Position numbers and translations under genes: made by a program
Shown: in pieces, positions 15,442-24,316 of the stretch
Layout: each line of letters opens with the position of its first letter
Position numbering within the stretch: the first letter of the stretch is position 1
Source: Planctomycetales bacterium
GTDB taxonomy: Bacteria > Planctomycetota > Planctomycetia > Pirellulales > Pirellulaceae
Length of the DNA: 59,355 bases
NCBI GenBank assembly: GCA_020426625.1
Contig: JAGQPR010000004.1
Span: 1-59,355 of the forward strand
Reading direction: 5' to 3'
Notes under the pieces: model-generated
The model's input: only the letters and a program-made list of their open reading frames with translations
Database searches by the model: none
Told to the model about the DNA's origin: nothing

Positions 15442-16797
15442 CTATCTTGGCTGGTTGTTAGCGTCGATGTGACCGCCCGCCATCGGTGCGTCTGGTTCAG
15501 TTAGGCCGCCCATTAGCAGGTTGCCGCGGATCGAAATATCGGCCAATTGAAAAGCTAACAAGTTGTCGATTTGTTCTGATTCTAAATTCAACAAGTTTCG
15601 CTTTGCCGCCAACACGCTAGTCCACGGGGCTCGGCGATCTTTGTAGCTTTGCTCTAAGATCGTAACGGCCTTACGTGACATGGGCAGCATCGTCTGCTCG
15701 TACTCTTGGACATGCTGCCACGCTGATATGTAGTCGCGGTACTGCTTCGACAAAGCGTTTCTCAACTCCAGTTGCAATCGTTCCAACTCAGCATGCGAAC
15801 GGCTTAAATCCGCGCGAGCTTGTCGTACCGTGCCTTGATTACGATTGAAAACCGGGATTGGAAGTCCGGCCGAAAACCCAGCAACCGCCTGTTGAGTTTC
15901 AGCATTGTACCCCGTCGTCACGCCAAGTGTGAGATTCGGTATCGGCTCAGCCTGCTCACGCCTAATTACAATTTCATCGTGTCGAATTTTCTGTTGCGCC
16001 GCCACAACCTGAGGACTTGATGCGAGCAACTGCGACAATGCTACTTCCCAGTCGATTGGAGTTTGTTCGGTTTCCAGCGTTCCCACAAGCGTTGCTGGCT
16101 GAGCGCTAGGAAGTCCGACAAACGACATCAACTCGCGCAATGCTTGGTCCCGATCATTGTTCGCTTGTTGCAGAGTTACCGTTTCGCGCCGCAGTTCCAC
16201 CCTCGCTTGCAATACTTCAGCCTCGCCAAGCTGACCCATATTTAGCATCTCTTCGTGGGTCAAGACGTTGTCCTTCGCCGTGTCGACCGTCTGTTGATGA
16301 AGTTCAATCAGACGTTGGGCGGCCAGGGCTTGGAAGAAGCGCATGGCGACATCGTTGAGTATTCGTTGTTGCTGTGCGGAGAGGTTGGTTTCGGCGATCT
16401 GCGCTCGCTGACAATACTTCTGGCGACTCAAACCGAGTTTGTCACCTCGGACAAACTCCTGGGAAATAAATCCACCGTGCAATTCGCCCGCAGTTCCATT
16501 GACGCCGATTTGCTCAGCGACGTAGCCGGCATGAGGATTGGGCGAAAGACCTGCTTGCAGAGCAGCACCTCGCGCGGCATCCACCTGGGCTTGAGCTTGG
16601 CGAAGCGTCGGATTGTTGCTGAGTGCCATGGACTCAAGATCAGCCAACGACACTGCGCCGGTGCCGACCGGCATATTGGTCGCGTCGAAAACGACCGCCG
16701 GCACCATCTGCATGGCGAAGTCGTTAATAGGTTGCTGGGCGACACTCGTCCCAGCGGCCAGCATCGCCACCATCAAAGCTGATGTGTATCTTCTCAT
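15442..16797 (-). CDS. TolC-family outer membrane efflux protein
   Basis: 451 residues with a signal peptide ending near SVAQQ and no lipobox. Two OEP repeats start at LADLESMALSNNPTLRQA and include long coiled-coil stretches (RVELRRETVTLQQANNDRDQ). The protein resembles the TolC at 35530 in the first repeat (LESMALSNNPTLRQ and FESLAYSNNPTIRE). It probably forms an operon with the multicopper oxidase, under the palindrome at 16886, pointing to copper. No RND pump is adjacent. Confidence 0.9.
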   Translation of the reverse strand: MRRYTSALMVAMLAAGTSVAQQPINDFAMQMVPAVVFDATNMPVGTGAVSLADLESMALSNNPTLRQAQAQVDAARGAALQAGLSPNPHAGYVAEQIGVNGTAGELHGGFISQEFVRGDKLGLSRQKYCQRAQIAETNLSAQQQRILNDVAMRFFQALAAQRLIELHQQTVDTAKDNVLTHEEMLNMGQLGEAEVLQARVELRRETVTLQQANNDRDQALRELMSFVGLPSAQPATLVGTLETEQTPIDWEVALSQLLASSPQVVAAQQKIRHDEIVIRREQAEPIPNLTLGVTTGYNAETQQAVAGFSAGLPIPVFNRNQGTVRQARADLSRSHAELERLQLELRNALSKQYRDYISAWQHVQEYEQTMLPMSRKAVTILEQSYKDRRAPWTSVLAAKRNLLNLESEQIDNLLAFQLADISIRGNLLMGGLTEPDAPMAGGHIDANNQPR

Positions 16798-16885
16798 CGC
16801 GATCCCTTCGCTAGTGAACTCAGTCCCTTAAGACGAATAATCGGAACGAATACGACATGAAATCAATCCATACGAACCAATCCGG

Positions 16886-16902
16886 ATACATCCCAGGGGT
16901 AT
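16886..16902. promoter_or_regulatory. CsoR-like palindrome, one mismatch
   Basis: ATACATCCCAGGGGTAT has the same 17-bp frame as the sites at 291, 4890 and 20914, with one arm base changed. It is placed to control the TolC-multicopper oxidase operon on the minus strand. Confidence 0.45.
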
Positions 16903-17094
16903 GCGGGGATGGATCGTTATAATCGTAAAAGAGCCCACAAGGAGTCGGCTGATAAATTAGAAGCACCCTCCGAAAATCGGGTGCGTTTGCGTCAATTAGA
17001 CCTCCTTGCATCACTAGATGCGTCAAAGTCAGCCACAAGAAGCATCCCTCAATGGTCAATACTCAAGGCATTAGCGGAATCGTTGCCAGAATGC

Positions 17095-17123
17095 GTGAAG
17101 AATTACCGGTGCGTCGCATCTAA
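17095..17123 (+). promoter_or_regulatory. ECF-type promoter-like element (site F)
   Basis: GTGAAGAA (17095-17102), 13 bases, then GCATCTAA (17116-17123), a full match. The methyltransferase-like frame begins 168 bases further on and the antiporter at 17790. Confidence 0.5.
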
Positions 17124-17290
17124 CTTCGCAACCGGAATCGACGTGCTCCTTCGATCCACCAAGATTCGCTGTTACTAATATCCTGTCGAGGTCGTCCATG
17201 AATATCATGTATCCATTCCCGACTGCGGCATTAACCATGAATCGACACGTGAATACTGTTGCTAGCAATCAATAGCGAGGTCATAAGTCG

Positions 17291-17722
17291 GTGTACTGTA
17301 TAGTTCTCGATATAGGTGGCGAAGGGCGCCACAGCGAAGCGTGGAATCTGAATCCGAGTCGTGTGCGAACGCTTGGTCCGCAGCGTGGACTGCCGATCCC
17401 CAACTTCATTCCTGGTCGTGCGGAGGCTATTCCACTGCCGAATCAAAGCGTCGATGTAATCATTATGGAGCGGACACCACTGAGAATCGAAGCGCTTCAT
17501 GAAATCAGGCGAGTGATTCGGCCTGGCGGAACGATCATACTTCGACACGCCCTACCGCCGATTGATGAGCCTCATCGAAGCGCCTGTGAGTTGCTCCCAG
17601 GTTGCGTGTCCCAGAGCAGATACCGAATCTCTGGTCGATGGATGCAAGAAACCGTCTTTCAATGTAGAGGTCGCCCATCGGTCTCGCGTGATTGCTGGGA
17701 CGATATGGATCAACACTGCTAA
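17291..17722 (+). CDS. SAM-methyltransferase-like protein, possibly frameshifted
   Basis: 143 residues from a GTG start. The N-terminal half looks like a truncated class I methyltransferase: VLDIGGEGRHSEAWNLNPS (motif I region), GRAEAIPLPNQSVDVIIMER (motif IV region), and LHEIRRVIRPGGTIILRH (motif V region). The usual N-terminal helices before motif I are missing. After about residue 95 the frame turns Cys/Arg-rich and unlike the family. Another frame (17562-17777) reads more naturally there (SFNVEVAHRSRVIAGTIWIN), so a frameshift near 17580-17610 is likely. It may be decaying. A separate methyltransferase N-terminal relic is at 53086. Confidence 0.5.
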   Translation: MYCIVLDIGGEGRHSEAWNLNPSRVRTLGPQRGLPIPNFIPGRAEAIPLPNQSVDVIIMERTPLRIEALHEIRRVIRPGGTIILRHALPPIDEPHRSACELLPGCVSQSRYRISGRWMQETVFQCRGRPSVSRDCWDDMDQHC

Positions 17723-17789
17723 GTTAGCGCGTGTGTTCGTGATGAGAAGGAATCCGCGATGTGTTGATTTGCAATAGAGATTATTTTCA

Positions 17790-19073
17790 ATGGATACGAT
17801 TTCCGTCACGATTGTTTCGCTGGCAATCATTCTTTACAGCCTCGTGTCAGCGCGATTGCGGCAGAGTGTCATAACGGCTCCGATCGTCTTCGTGTCATTC
17901 GGATTGCTCGTTGGCAATGCCGGATTTCGCATGCTCGAATTCCGGCTGGAACATGACGCCATTCATCTGCTGGCGGAATTGGCGCTAATTGTCGTACTCT
18001 TCACGGATGCATCTCGCATCGATTTGAACCTACTTCGCCGTGAACACGATTTGCCTGTTCGCTTGCTAACGATTGGCCTTCCCCTCTGCATTTTGATTGG
18101 AACGATTACTGCCTGGTGTCTGTTTCCTGCGTTTGGGTTTTGGCAAGCAGCGGTATTGGCCGCCATTATTGCTCCAACCGACGCTGCTTTGGCACATGCT
18201 GTCGTGACGAACAAACTGGTGCCGACCCGAGTTCGTCAAGCGATCAGCGTCGAAAGTGGCTTGAACGACGGGCTATGTCTGCCATTGTTTCTTATTTTCT
18301 TGTGCGGTGCGCGTGTCGCTGAGCATTTGGAAACTACGGCGTATTGGGTGCAGTTCGCCGCGATGCAAATCGGGATCGGTCCATTGGTCGGTATCTGCGT
18401 TGGATACGTCGGTGGAAAACTGATTGAACGTTCTGCCATTCACAAGTGGATTAGTCATTCTTTTCTCGAACTGACCACCATCGCTCTGGCATTGGTCACC
18501 TATGGAGCAGCGGAGGCAGTTGGCGGGAACGGCTTTATCGCGGCCTTCTGCGCTGGACTGACTGTCGGCAACGTCTCGCGATCGATTTGCCGCGCCATCC
18601 ATGAGTTTGCGGACGCAGAAGGGCAATTACTCACTCTGCTCGTCTTTCTCTTTTTTGGTGCCGTCCTATTGCCGCAGGCCTACTCGAATCTCACATTTAC
18701 CGGCATGCTCTTCGCAATTCTGGCGTTGACAGGGATACGGATGTTGCCAGTGGCGATCAGTCTTGTCGGTACTGGATTGCGGGGAGATACGCGTTGGTTC
18801 ATCGGCTGGTTCGGTCCTCGCGGCGTCGCATCGATCGTGTTCGCCTTGGTCCTACTAAAGGAGATCGAGGTTCCCGCCCGACAAGACATTTTTGCGATCG
18901 CAATGGCGACCGTTGCCTTGAGTGTATTCTGTCATGGATTGACCGCATTTCCGCTCGCGAAATGGTTTGCCGGCCGTACCGAGCGAGTGGATGTTGCTAC
19001 CCAGTCTGCTGAACACGAACCGATCCGCGAAATGCCCTTCCACGGACTGAAATCGAGCGGGGGGAGATACTAA
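17790..19073 (+). CDS. Cation:proton antiporter, CPA1/NhaP family
   Basis: 427 residues with about 12 transmembrane helices. Family signatures are present: LLAELALIVVLFTDASRID, IIAPTDAALAHAV (the APTDAAL motif with the ion-binding Asp) and ISVESGLNDGLCLP (ESGLNDG). Expected to exchange Na+ or K+ for protons across the inner membrane. The C-terminus is short and soluble. The ATG has no strong ribosome site. It does not belong to an obvious operon; the RND relic follows at 19333. Confidence 0.9.
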   Translation: MDTISVTIVSLAIILYSLVSARLRQSVITAPIVFVSFGLLVGNAGFRMLEFRLEHDAIHLLAELALIVVLFTDASRIDLNLLRREHDLPVRLLTIGLPLCILIGTITAWCLFPAFGFWQAAVLAAIIAPTDAALAHAVVTNKLVPTRVRQAISVESGLNDGLCLPLFLIFLCGARVAEHLETTAYWVQFAAMQIGIGPLVGICVGYVGGKLIERSAIHKWISHSFLELTTIALALVTYGAAEAVGGNGFIAAFCAGLTVGNVSRSICRAIHEFADAEGQLLTLLVFLFFGAVLLPQAYSNLTFTGMLFAILALTGIRMLPVAISLVGTGLRGDTRWFIGWFGPRGVASIVFALVLLKEIEVPARQDIFAIAMATVALSVFCHGLTAFPLAKWFAGRTERVDVATQSAEHEPIREMPFHGLKSSGGRY

Positions 19074-19332
19074 GACGCTGGCCGTCTCAGTTTCTCGCAA
19101 CTCGACACGAACAAAATCATCGCTCTCTGCAAGATAGCGGCTGGGAAATCGACAAGATAGCTTTCATTCCTTTGCCGAATCAGGTGATCGTTTCTCGAAG
19201 TTCTTCAAACTCACTGAAACACGAAGTCCATCGCGATTGGATCGCCTAACCTGTTTTTGTACCGCGAGTATCACGGCAGACGCAGCTTCGACGTCCGCGT
19301 CCGTTTTAGCGCGAACGCTACCGTGAGCGCGT

Positions 19333-19659
19333 TTGATGGAGGCCGCCGAATTGATCGATATTGTCAGCCGCAATGGAATCATGATGATATTGCACTACGT
19401 GCATCTCACGGAACACGGAGGGGAAGAGTTCGGCGAAGCAATGATCATCCGGGGCAGTCTCGAACGATTGGCTCCCGTGATGATGACCGCCACACCCAGC
19501 TTCATTGGATTGCTGCCATTGTTTTTGGGTGCAGGCCAGACAGGCAAGGAAATTCTGTATCCTTTGGCCTTGGTCGTCTTCGGCGGCATGGTAACCTCAA
19601 CCCTTCTGGACCAGTTAGTTACACCCGCCTTGTTTTACAGATTCGGCCATAGGAATTAG
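19333..19659 (+). pseudogene. C-terminal relic of a CusA/CzcA-type RND pump
   Basis: About 98 residues from SRNGIMMILHYVHLTEHGGE to the stop align with the end of the RND pump at 41020 (SRNGILLLQHYLHLVEHEGE). Shared blocks include ERLAPVMMTA, GKEILYPLA and GGMVTSTLLDQLVTPALF. This is less than a tenth of the usual 1,040-1,090 residues. The 260 bases before it, after the antiporter, show no further pump sequence. It is a leftover of a third RND gene. Confidence 0.85.
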
Positions 19660-19744
19660 GGGAGTTGGGAGACAGGGAGTGAAGAAGAGAAGCCAAACGC
19701 TCTACCCATCTCCCCATCTTCTTGTCTCCTTGTCTCCTTGTCCC
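19659..19744. repeat. GGGAG-family hairpin repeat
   Basis: GGGGAGTTGGGAGACAGGGAG faces a CTCCCC and CTTGTCTCC-rich arm, an imperfect inverted repeat directly after the RND relic. It is similar to the elements at 10581 and 20573. Confidence 0.6.
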
Positions 19745-19779
19745 TTCAAAGAGTTAATTCGCAAAAAAAGGAAAACTCC

Positions 19780-19808
19780 GTGAAGAACCGCGATCACTGT
19801 GCATCTAA
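19780..19808 (+). promoter_or_regulatory. ECF-type promoter-like element (site G)
   Basis: GTGAAGAA (19780-19787), 13 bases, then GCATCTAA (19801-19808). A GAAAA-rich stretch precedes it. It lies 128 bases upstream of the secreted metal-binding protein at 19936. Confidence 0.6.
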
Positions 19809-19935
19809 TTCAATATGTCAAGCACGTTTCGTTTCTGGTCGCACATAGAGCTTCCTGAGGTGATCTATTAGCCTCACTTGGTTCGAAACGAGAGCGGAAC
19901 GGTTTCAATTTCCACGATGTAGAAGGACTTTCCGA

Positions 19936-20565
19936 ATGAGAATGTTACGATTTTTGACTTTGGCTGTAGTGGCAGTAGCTGTAATTGCTAGCGGTTTCGA
20001 CGCAGCTACTCTCGTCGCTCAAGAGAAGCACGAGCACGCCGCTAGTCACGACCATGAGGCCATGAAAAAAGCCGAGCAGAAAATCACTGACGCGTTGAAA
20101 TCTCTCTCCCCTGAGGATCAAAAACTAGCTGCAACGCAGCGTTTCTGTCCGGTTATGACCTATGATCGATTGGGCGCAATGGGCACACCGCTGAAGGTGA
20201 TGATCGAAGGTAAGCCTGTTTTCTTATGCTGCAAGGCTTGCGTTGAAGACGCTCAGAAGGACGGTGCAGCGACTGTCAAAACGGTCGAGAAACTACGTGA
20301 CTCAACGGCGACGCTTGCCAAGTTACCGATGGACGAACGCATGGCAGTTGAGGCACAAAAGTACTGCGCTGTTGCCAACACTAGTTTCTTGGGTTCAATG
20401 GGGGCACCGATCAAGTTAGTGCTTGACGGCAAACCGGTTTACCTGTGCTGTGGTGGCTGCACCAAGAAGGCACAAGCCAACCCAGCCGCAACATTGGCCA
20501 AGGTCGAAGAGCTGAAGAAAGCTGGCACGCTTGAAGGTCATGATCACGCCGCACACAAGCATTAA
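19936..20565 (+). CDS. Secreted His-rich protein with duplicated CC-type metal-binding domain
   Basis: 209 residues; AGAAGGA precedes the ATG. The signal peptide ends near VAQ; His-rich ends are seen at both termini (HEHAASHDHE; GHDHAAHKH). Two domains of about 60 residues repeat: the first has RFCPVM, LGAMGTPLKVMIEGKPVFLC and CKAC; the second has KYCAVA, LGSMGAPIKLVLDGKPVYLC and CGGC. Each has one Cys followed about 35 residues later by a CCxxC cluster, like TRASH/YHS-type metal domains. A periplasmic soft-metal binder is likely. It is followed by a terminator, so it is probably transcribed alone. Confidence 0.8.
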   Translation: MRMLRFLTLAVVAVAVIASGFDAATLVAQEKHEHAASHDHEAMKKAEQKITDALKSLSPEDQKLAATQRFCPVMTYDRLGAMGTPLKVMIEGKPVFLCCKACVEDAQKDGAATVKTVEKLRDSTATLAKLPMDERMAVEAQKYCAVANTSFLGSMGAPIKLVLDGKPVYLCCGGCTKKAQANPAATLAKVEELKKAGTLEGHDHAAHKH

Positions 20566-20572
20566 GAAGTCT

Positions 20573-20630
20573 GATGGGAGAAGAGTGGAAAACGGTGACT
20601 CCTAGCCGTAATTGCTCCTTGTCTCCCATC
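20573..20630. repeat. GGGAG-family hairpin repeat
   Basis: GATGGGAG (20573-20580) pairs perfectly with CTCCCATC (20623-20630). It lies between the stop codon at 20565 and the terminator at 20651. Confidence 0.6.
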
Positions 20631-20650
20631 TCAAACAAAATCCCATCCAA

Positions 20651-20695
20651 CCGCAGCCATTGGAACCTTGACGGGTACCCTAGCTGCGGTTTTTT
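20651..20695 (+). terminator. Rho-independent terminator
   Basis: CCGCAGC (20651-20657) pairs with GCTGCGG (20683-20689), followed by TTTTTT. It closes the transcript of the gene at 19936. Confidence 0.7.
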
Positions 20696-20708
20696 CTTGC
20701 TATTTGGT

Positions 20709-20737
20709 TTGAAGAATGTGCGACGAGAAGCATCTAA
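20709..20737 (+). promoter_or_regulatory. ECF-type promoter-like element (site H)
   Basis: TTGAAGAA (20709-20716), 13 bases, then GCATCTAA (20730-20737). It is just after the terminator and 254 bases upstream of the APC permease. The gap 20566-20990 otherwise holds a repeat, a terminator and an operator, with no gene. Confidence 0.5.
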
Positions 20738-20913
20738 CTACTGATGAGGTTGTTTGAGGCGTAGATTGCTGAGTGTTACAACTGCTGTGGAAAGCCTGAA
20801 TCAAAGCCGCGTGGCTGACCCGCACGGTAGTTCTCCGGTCAGCATGGGCGCTTAGCGTCCAGCGGTTCTCTGCCGTTCGTTTGCCTGATTTCGCCATTTG
20901 ATTTGGTGGCACG

Positions 20914-20930
20914 ATACCCCGGCGCGGTAT
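20914..20930. promoter_or_regulatory. CsoR-like 17-bp palindromic operator
   Basis: ATACCCCGGCGCGGTAT is an inverted repeat ATACC-N7-GGTAT. It lies 60 bases upstream of the permease start and downstream of promoter site H, so it could block transcription from it. Confidence 0.5.
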
Positions 20931-20990
20931 TTGCACCCCGACAAACTGGTAGGCCAACAACACCGGAAAGCAGGAGGGAACACAAACTGA

Positions 20991-22343
20991 GTGAGCGTTT
21001 CAGAAAAGTCTGGAAAGTACCAAAAGAACAGTCTGTCACTAACCGGATCGGTAGCGATGGGCACTGGCGTGATGATCGGGGCTGGAATCTTTGCCTTGAC
21101 CGGACAGGTTGCAGAGCAAGCCGGAGGTCTTTTTCCGCTCGCGTTTCTTGCGGCAGCAATCGTGGCGGGCTTTAGTGCTTACAGCTATGTGAAGATGGCG
21201 GAACAATATCCGTCGGCCGGCGGAATCGCGATGTTCCTGATGAAAGCCTACGGCAAAGGGACCGTGACGGCTGGCATGTCGTTGCTGATGTACTTCTCGA
21301 TGGTCATTAACGAGAGTCTCGTGGCCAGGACGTTTGGGACGTACACTCTGCAACTGTTTGATGCGAAGGACAATCAGTATTGGGTGCCCGTTTTGGGTGT
21401 CGGTCTGCTTGTTGCCGCGTTTATCGTGAACATCCTTAGCAACAAGTTCATTGGTACGTTTTCGACGGTTGCAGCGGTCGTCAAGATCGCGGGCATTCTC
21501 ATCTTCGCTGGCGCGGGACTTTGGGTTTCGGGGTTGACCTTTGAAAGCGTGGGTGTGACGGAGCGAACATCCGTTGGCGGATTCCTATCGGCAACTGCAC
21601 TGGCACTGCTGGCCTACAAAGGCTTCACTACGATTACCAACAGTGGCTCGGAAATCATTGAGCCAAAGAAGAACATTGGCCGCTCGATCATTATTTCGCT
21701 CTCGATTTGTCTGGTTGTCTACTTGCTCGTTGGATTCGCTGTGGCGGGCAATTTGTCCATTGCCAAAATCATCGAAAGCCGAGACTACGCGCTCGCCGAG
21801 GCAGCTCGACCGGCATTCGGTCAATGGGGTACGTATTTCACCGTTGGGCTTGCGATTGTCGCCACGATTTCGGGCCTGATTGCCAGCACGTTCGCCGTCT
21901 CGCGAATGCTGGCAATGCTGAGCGAAATGAAGCTCGTTCCGCACAAGCACTTCGGGATGCCCGGGGACATTCAAAAACACACGCTCGTCTATACCGTGGT
22001 GTTTGCCATTACGCTGACGATTCTCTTTGACCTCTCAAGAATCGCATCGCTGGGGGCCATTTTCTACATCGTCATGGATATTGCCCTTCACTGGGGCGTG
22101 CGCAGGCACGTACGCGAAAAGGTAGGCGCGAATTTTTGGGTTCCCATCACGGCCATCGTACTGGATGTCGCAATCTTGGGAGCCTTTCTCTGGCTGAAAG
22201 CTACCAGCGACATGCTAGTGATTTGGGTCGCGTTTGGCGGCATGGTGTTCATCTTCGCTGGAGAGCGTCTGTTCTTGACTTGGAAGGACGACGAGGAGAG
22301 TGACAACGAAAAACAGCATGCAGCGCAACACGGCGCCGACTAA
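20991..22343 (+). CDS. APC-superfamily amino acid permease
   Basis: 450 residues from a GTG; AGGAGGG lies 12 bases upstream, slightly far. About 12 transmembrane helices. The N-terminus has the classic first-helix motif VAMGTGVMIGAGIFALTGQ (GxGxMIGAGIF), which binds substrate backbone in this family, and EIIEPKKNIGRSI near residue 220 (family pattern). The C-terminus is short, acidic and His-containing. Expected inner-membrane amino acid or amine transporter. The reason for its place in a metal island is unclear. Confidence 0.9.
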   Translation: MSVSEKSGKYQKNSLSLTGSVAMGTGVMIGAGIFALTGQVAEQAGGLFPLAFLAAAIVAGFSAYSYVKMAEQYPSAGGIAMFLMKAYGKGTVTAGMSLLMYFSMVINESLVARTFGTYTLQLFDAKDNQYWVPVLGVGLLVAAFIVNILSNKFIGTFSTVAAVVKIAGILIFAGAGLWVSGLTFESVGVTERTSVGGFLSATALALLAYKGFTTITNSGSEIIEPKKNIGRSIIISLSICLVVYLLVGFAVAGNLSIAKIIESRDYALAEAARPAFGQWGTYFTVGLAIVATISGLIASTFAVSRMLAMLSEMKLVPHKHFGMPGDIQKHTLVYTVVFAITLTILFDLSRIASLGAIFYIVMDIALHWGVRRHVREKVGANFWVPITAIVLDVAILGAFLWLKATSDMLVIWVAFGGMVFIFAGERLFLTWKDDEESDNEKQHAAQHGAD

Positions 22344-22389
22344 CGATATACACCAACATTGAATGAGAGCGTTGAAAACGAGGAACGAC

Positions 22390-23745
22390 ATGGAGAAGAA
22401 AACAACTACCCCCGGATGGTACAGCTTACTATTCGTACTTTGCCTACTGATGCCCGTTCTCTTTCTGCTGACGATGCCGGGTGGAACGATGATGGGAAGC
22501 ATCTTTTGGTTCTGGCTGATCTTGTTGCTGTGCTTTTGGATGATGGGAAGCATGGTTGCCGCAGCGGGAGAATGTGAAGGCGAAGCTGGCGTGCGTCCAA
22601 GTCATCAGCTCCGAATGCTGTCCGTAGACGAGCAGCCAAGTGTCATTCGCCGGGTGATGGATGTGCGACTGGCTACCGAGAATCAGGGAGTAAGTGTCTT
22701 TCGCGGCCCGTTGCTGGAACCAGCCGACCAAGCTTTGAATGATTTGCAAACGGAATTCGAGGGTCGAAACCTTCCTCTCATTCAAGAAGACGATGAACTC
22801 GGTAACTCGATCATACTAATGCCACTGGTTGCCGAGCAGGCAGTGTTGGAAAAGCCGACTCGACCGTGGATTCACTGGCTGTTGTTTGGACTGACGTTTC
22901 TGACGACAACTTGGGCAGGAGCGATGCATCAAGGTGTCAACCTGTTGCAGGAGCCAGGTTCGTTTACTGTCGGCTTGCCGTACTCAATTGGATTGTTGTT
23001 AATTCTCGGTGTCCATGAACTCGGCCACTACTTTATGGCCAAGCATCACAAGATCAACGTCACACCACCGTTCTTCATACCAGTTCCATTTGCGCTCGGA
23101 ACTTTCGGTGCGTTCATCCAGATGAAGTCACCGACCGAAAATCGCCGCTCATTGTTCGATGTCGCAGTGGCCGGACCCCTCGCTGGACTGGTCATCGCCA
23201 TACCCGCTTTGCTCATCGGCCTACAAAACTCGCAGGTGCTTCCGCCCAGCGCAGTGGTAGCCGATGGCGGGCAATCATTCATGCACGGTACCTCCGTTGG
23301 TTCTTCGATGCTGTTCGCACTTATCTCGAAGGCCGTCCTCGGCGAAGAATTGCAGCACGGGTACATGCTGCAGCTCAGTTCGCTGGCGTTTGCAGGCTGG
23401 CTGGGGTTGCTGGTCACCGCTCTCAACCTGCTTCCGATCGGACAGCTAGACGGTGGTCACATGGCCCGCGCGATGTTCGGTCGCCGCATTGGCGAGACGA
23501 TCAGCAATGTCGCCATGTGGTCGCTGTTCCTGCTAGCGATCTTCGTCTGGCCCGGACTGATGCTTTGGGCAATCGTCGTCTTCTTCATCGCCGGTCGCGG
23601 CACACCGCCGCTAAACGATATCACGCCAATCAGCACCGGACGGCGCTGGATCGGGTACGCGACGTTTCTGATTCTGGCGTTAATCCTCATTCCACTGCCG
23701 CATGCCTTTTGGCAAGCAGCTGAGATCTATTGTCCCTACTTGTGA
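22390..23745 (+). CDS. Site-2-type M50 membrane metalloprotease
   Basis: 451 residues from the ATG at 22390, which has GAGGAAC upstream; an ATG at 22363 in the same frame lacks a ribosome site. Two N-terminal helices, a soluble region (about 60-145), then the M50 core: GVHELGHYFMAKHH (HExxH, about residue 209) and IGQLDGGHMARAMFG (LDGxH, about 353), which bind zinc within the membrane. PFFIPVPFALGTFGAFIQMKSP fits the group including plant EGY proteases. It would cleave transmembrane substrates; a role in releasing an anti-sigma factor is possible but unsupported here. It follows the permease by 46 bases. Confidence 0.9.
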   Translation: MEKKTTTPGWYSLLFVLCLLMPVLFLLTMPGGTMMGSIFWFWLILLLCFWMMGSMVAAAGECEGEAGVRPSHQLRMLSVDEQPSVIRRVMDVRLATENQGVSVFRGPLLEPADQALNDLQTEFEGRNLPLIQEDDELGNSIILMPLVAEQAVLEKPTRPWIHWLLFGLTFLTTTWAGAMHQGVNLLQEPGSFTVGLPYSIGLLLILGVHELGHYFMAKHHKINVTPPFFIPVPFALGTFGAFIQMKSPTENRRSLFDVAVAGPLAGLVIAIPALLIGLQNSQVLPPSAVVADGGQSFMHGTSVGSSMLFALISKAVLGEELQHGYMLQLSSLAFAGWLGLLVTALNLLPIGQLDGGHMARAMFGRRIGETISNVAMWSLFLLAIFVWPGLMLWAIVVFFIAGRGTPPLNDITPISTGRRWIGYATFLILALILIPLPHAFWQAAEIYCPYL

Positions 23746-23893
23746 TTAGGTTTTTGCTTGCTACCTATAGGAGATTGAGAGGGGTTGCAACGCAAGTTAG
23801 CCGAGTGCAGGAAAACTCTATTGCGGCACGGCCTACTCGAACATAGAATGGAATCGACAAGGACGGATTACTTACTAGAACTCAAAGCTCTCC

Positions 23894-24316
23894 ATGTTTC
23901 GAATCACCATCATCGCGCTCATCACACTTCGTGTGGTTCTATGTCCGCTTTTTTGCGGTGGATGCGCTGATAATGTGTATGCAAGTGAGGTGAGCGACGG
24001 GGTTCATCCTGCATGTTGCGAATCAACTTGCGAACCGTGTGGCAACGATGAACGGCCAGTGCCTTCGCCATGCGATTGTCCTGAAGATTCTCCAGTTGTT
24101 CCGTGTGACTCGGGCTGCGTGAGTCATGCTGCACCCGAGCTAATAGAACGTATTACAAGTGAGGATCTTGGACTGACGTTCGGCGTAGGTCCCGTCTTCT
24201 TTGCTGTGGTCGATTCACTTGGCAACGTTTCTTTTCCTAATGCAGAGCGGTCCCATCGCTTCGATCTCGAGAGCGGACACACCATCCGTCTCGTTTTCGC
24301 TTCTCTACTGCTCTAG
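23894..24316 (+). CDS. Secreted Cys-rich small protein before the first RND operon
   Basis: 140 residues. The signal segment ends near FCGG; the mature part carries CADN, ACCESTCEPCG, CDCPED and CDSGC, about 13 Cys in 60 residues. The C-terminal half lacks Cys and ends with a hydrophobic tail (HTIRLVFASLLL). No family was recognised. It stands 175 bases before the RND adaptor gene, as similar Cys/His-rich proteins do at 35075 (before TolC) and 38829 (before the second adaptor). A periplasmic metal-binding helper is likely. Confidence 0.65.
   Translation: MFRITIIALITLRVVLCPLFCGGCADNVYASEVSDGVHPACCESTCEPCGNDERPVPSPCDCPEDSPVVPCDSGCVSHAAPELIERITSEDLGLTFGVGPVFFAVVDSLGNVSFPNAERSHRFDLESGHTIRLVFASLLL

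Larger units (their letters stand above)
16798..17290. other. Regulatory gap between divergent genes
   Basis: 493 bases without a convincing gene. It holds the palindrome at 16886 (88 bases from the TolC start) and promoter-like site F at 17095, directed right. Confidence 0.5.
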
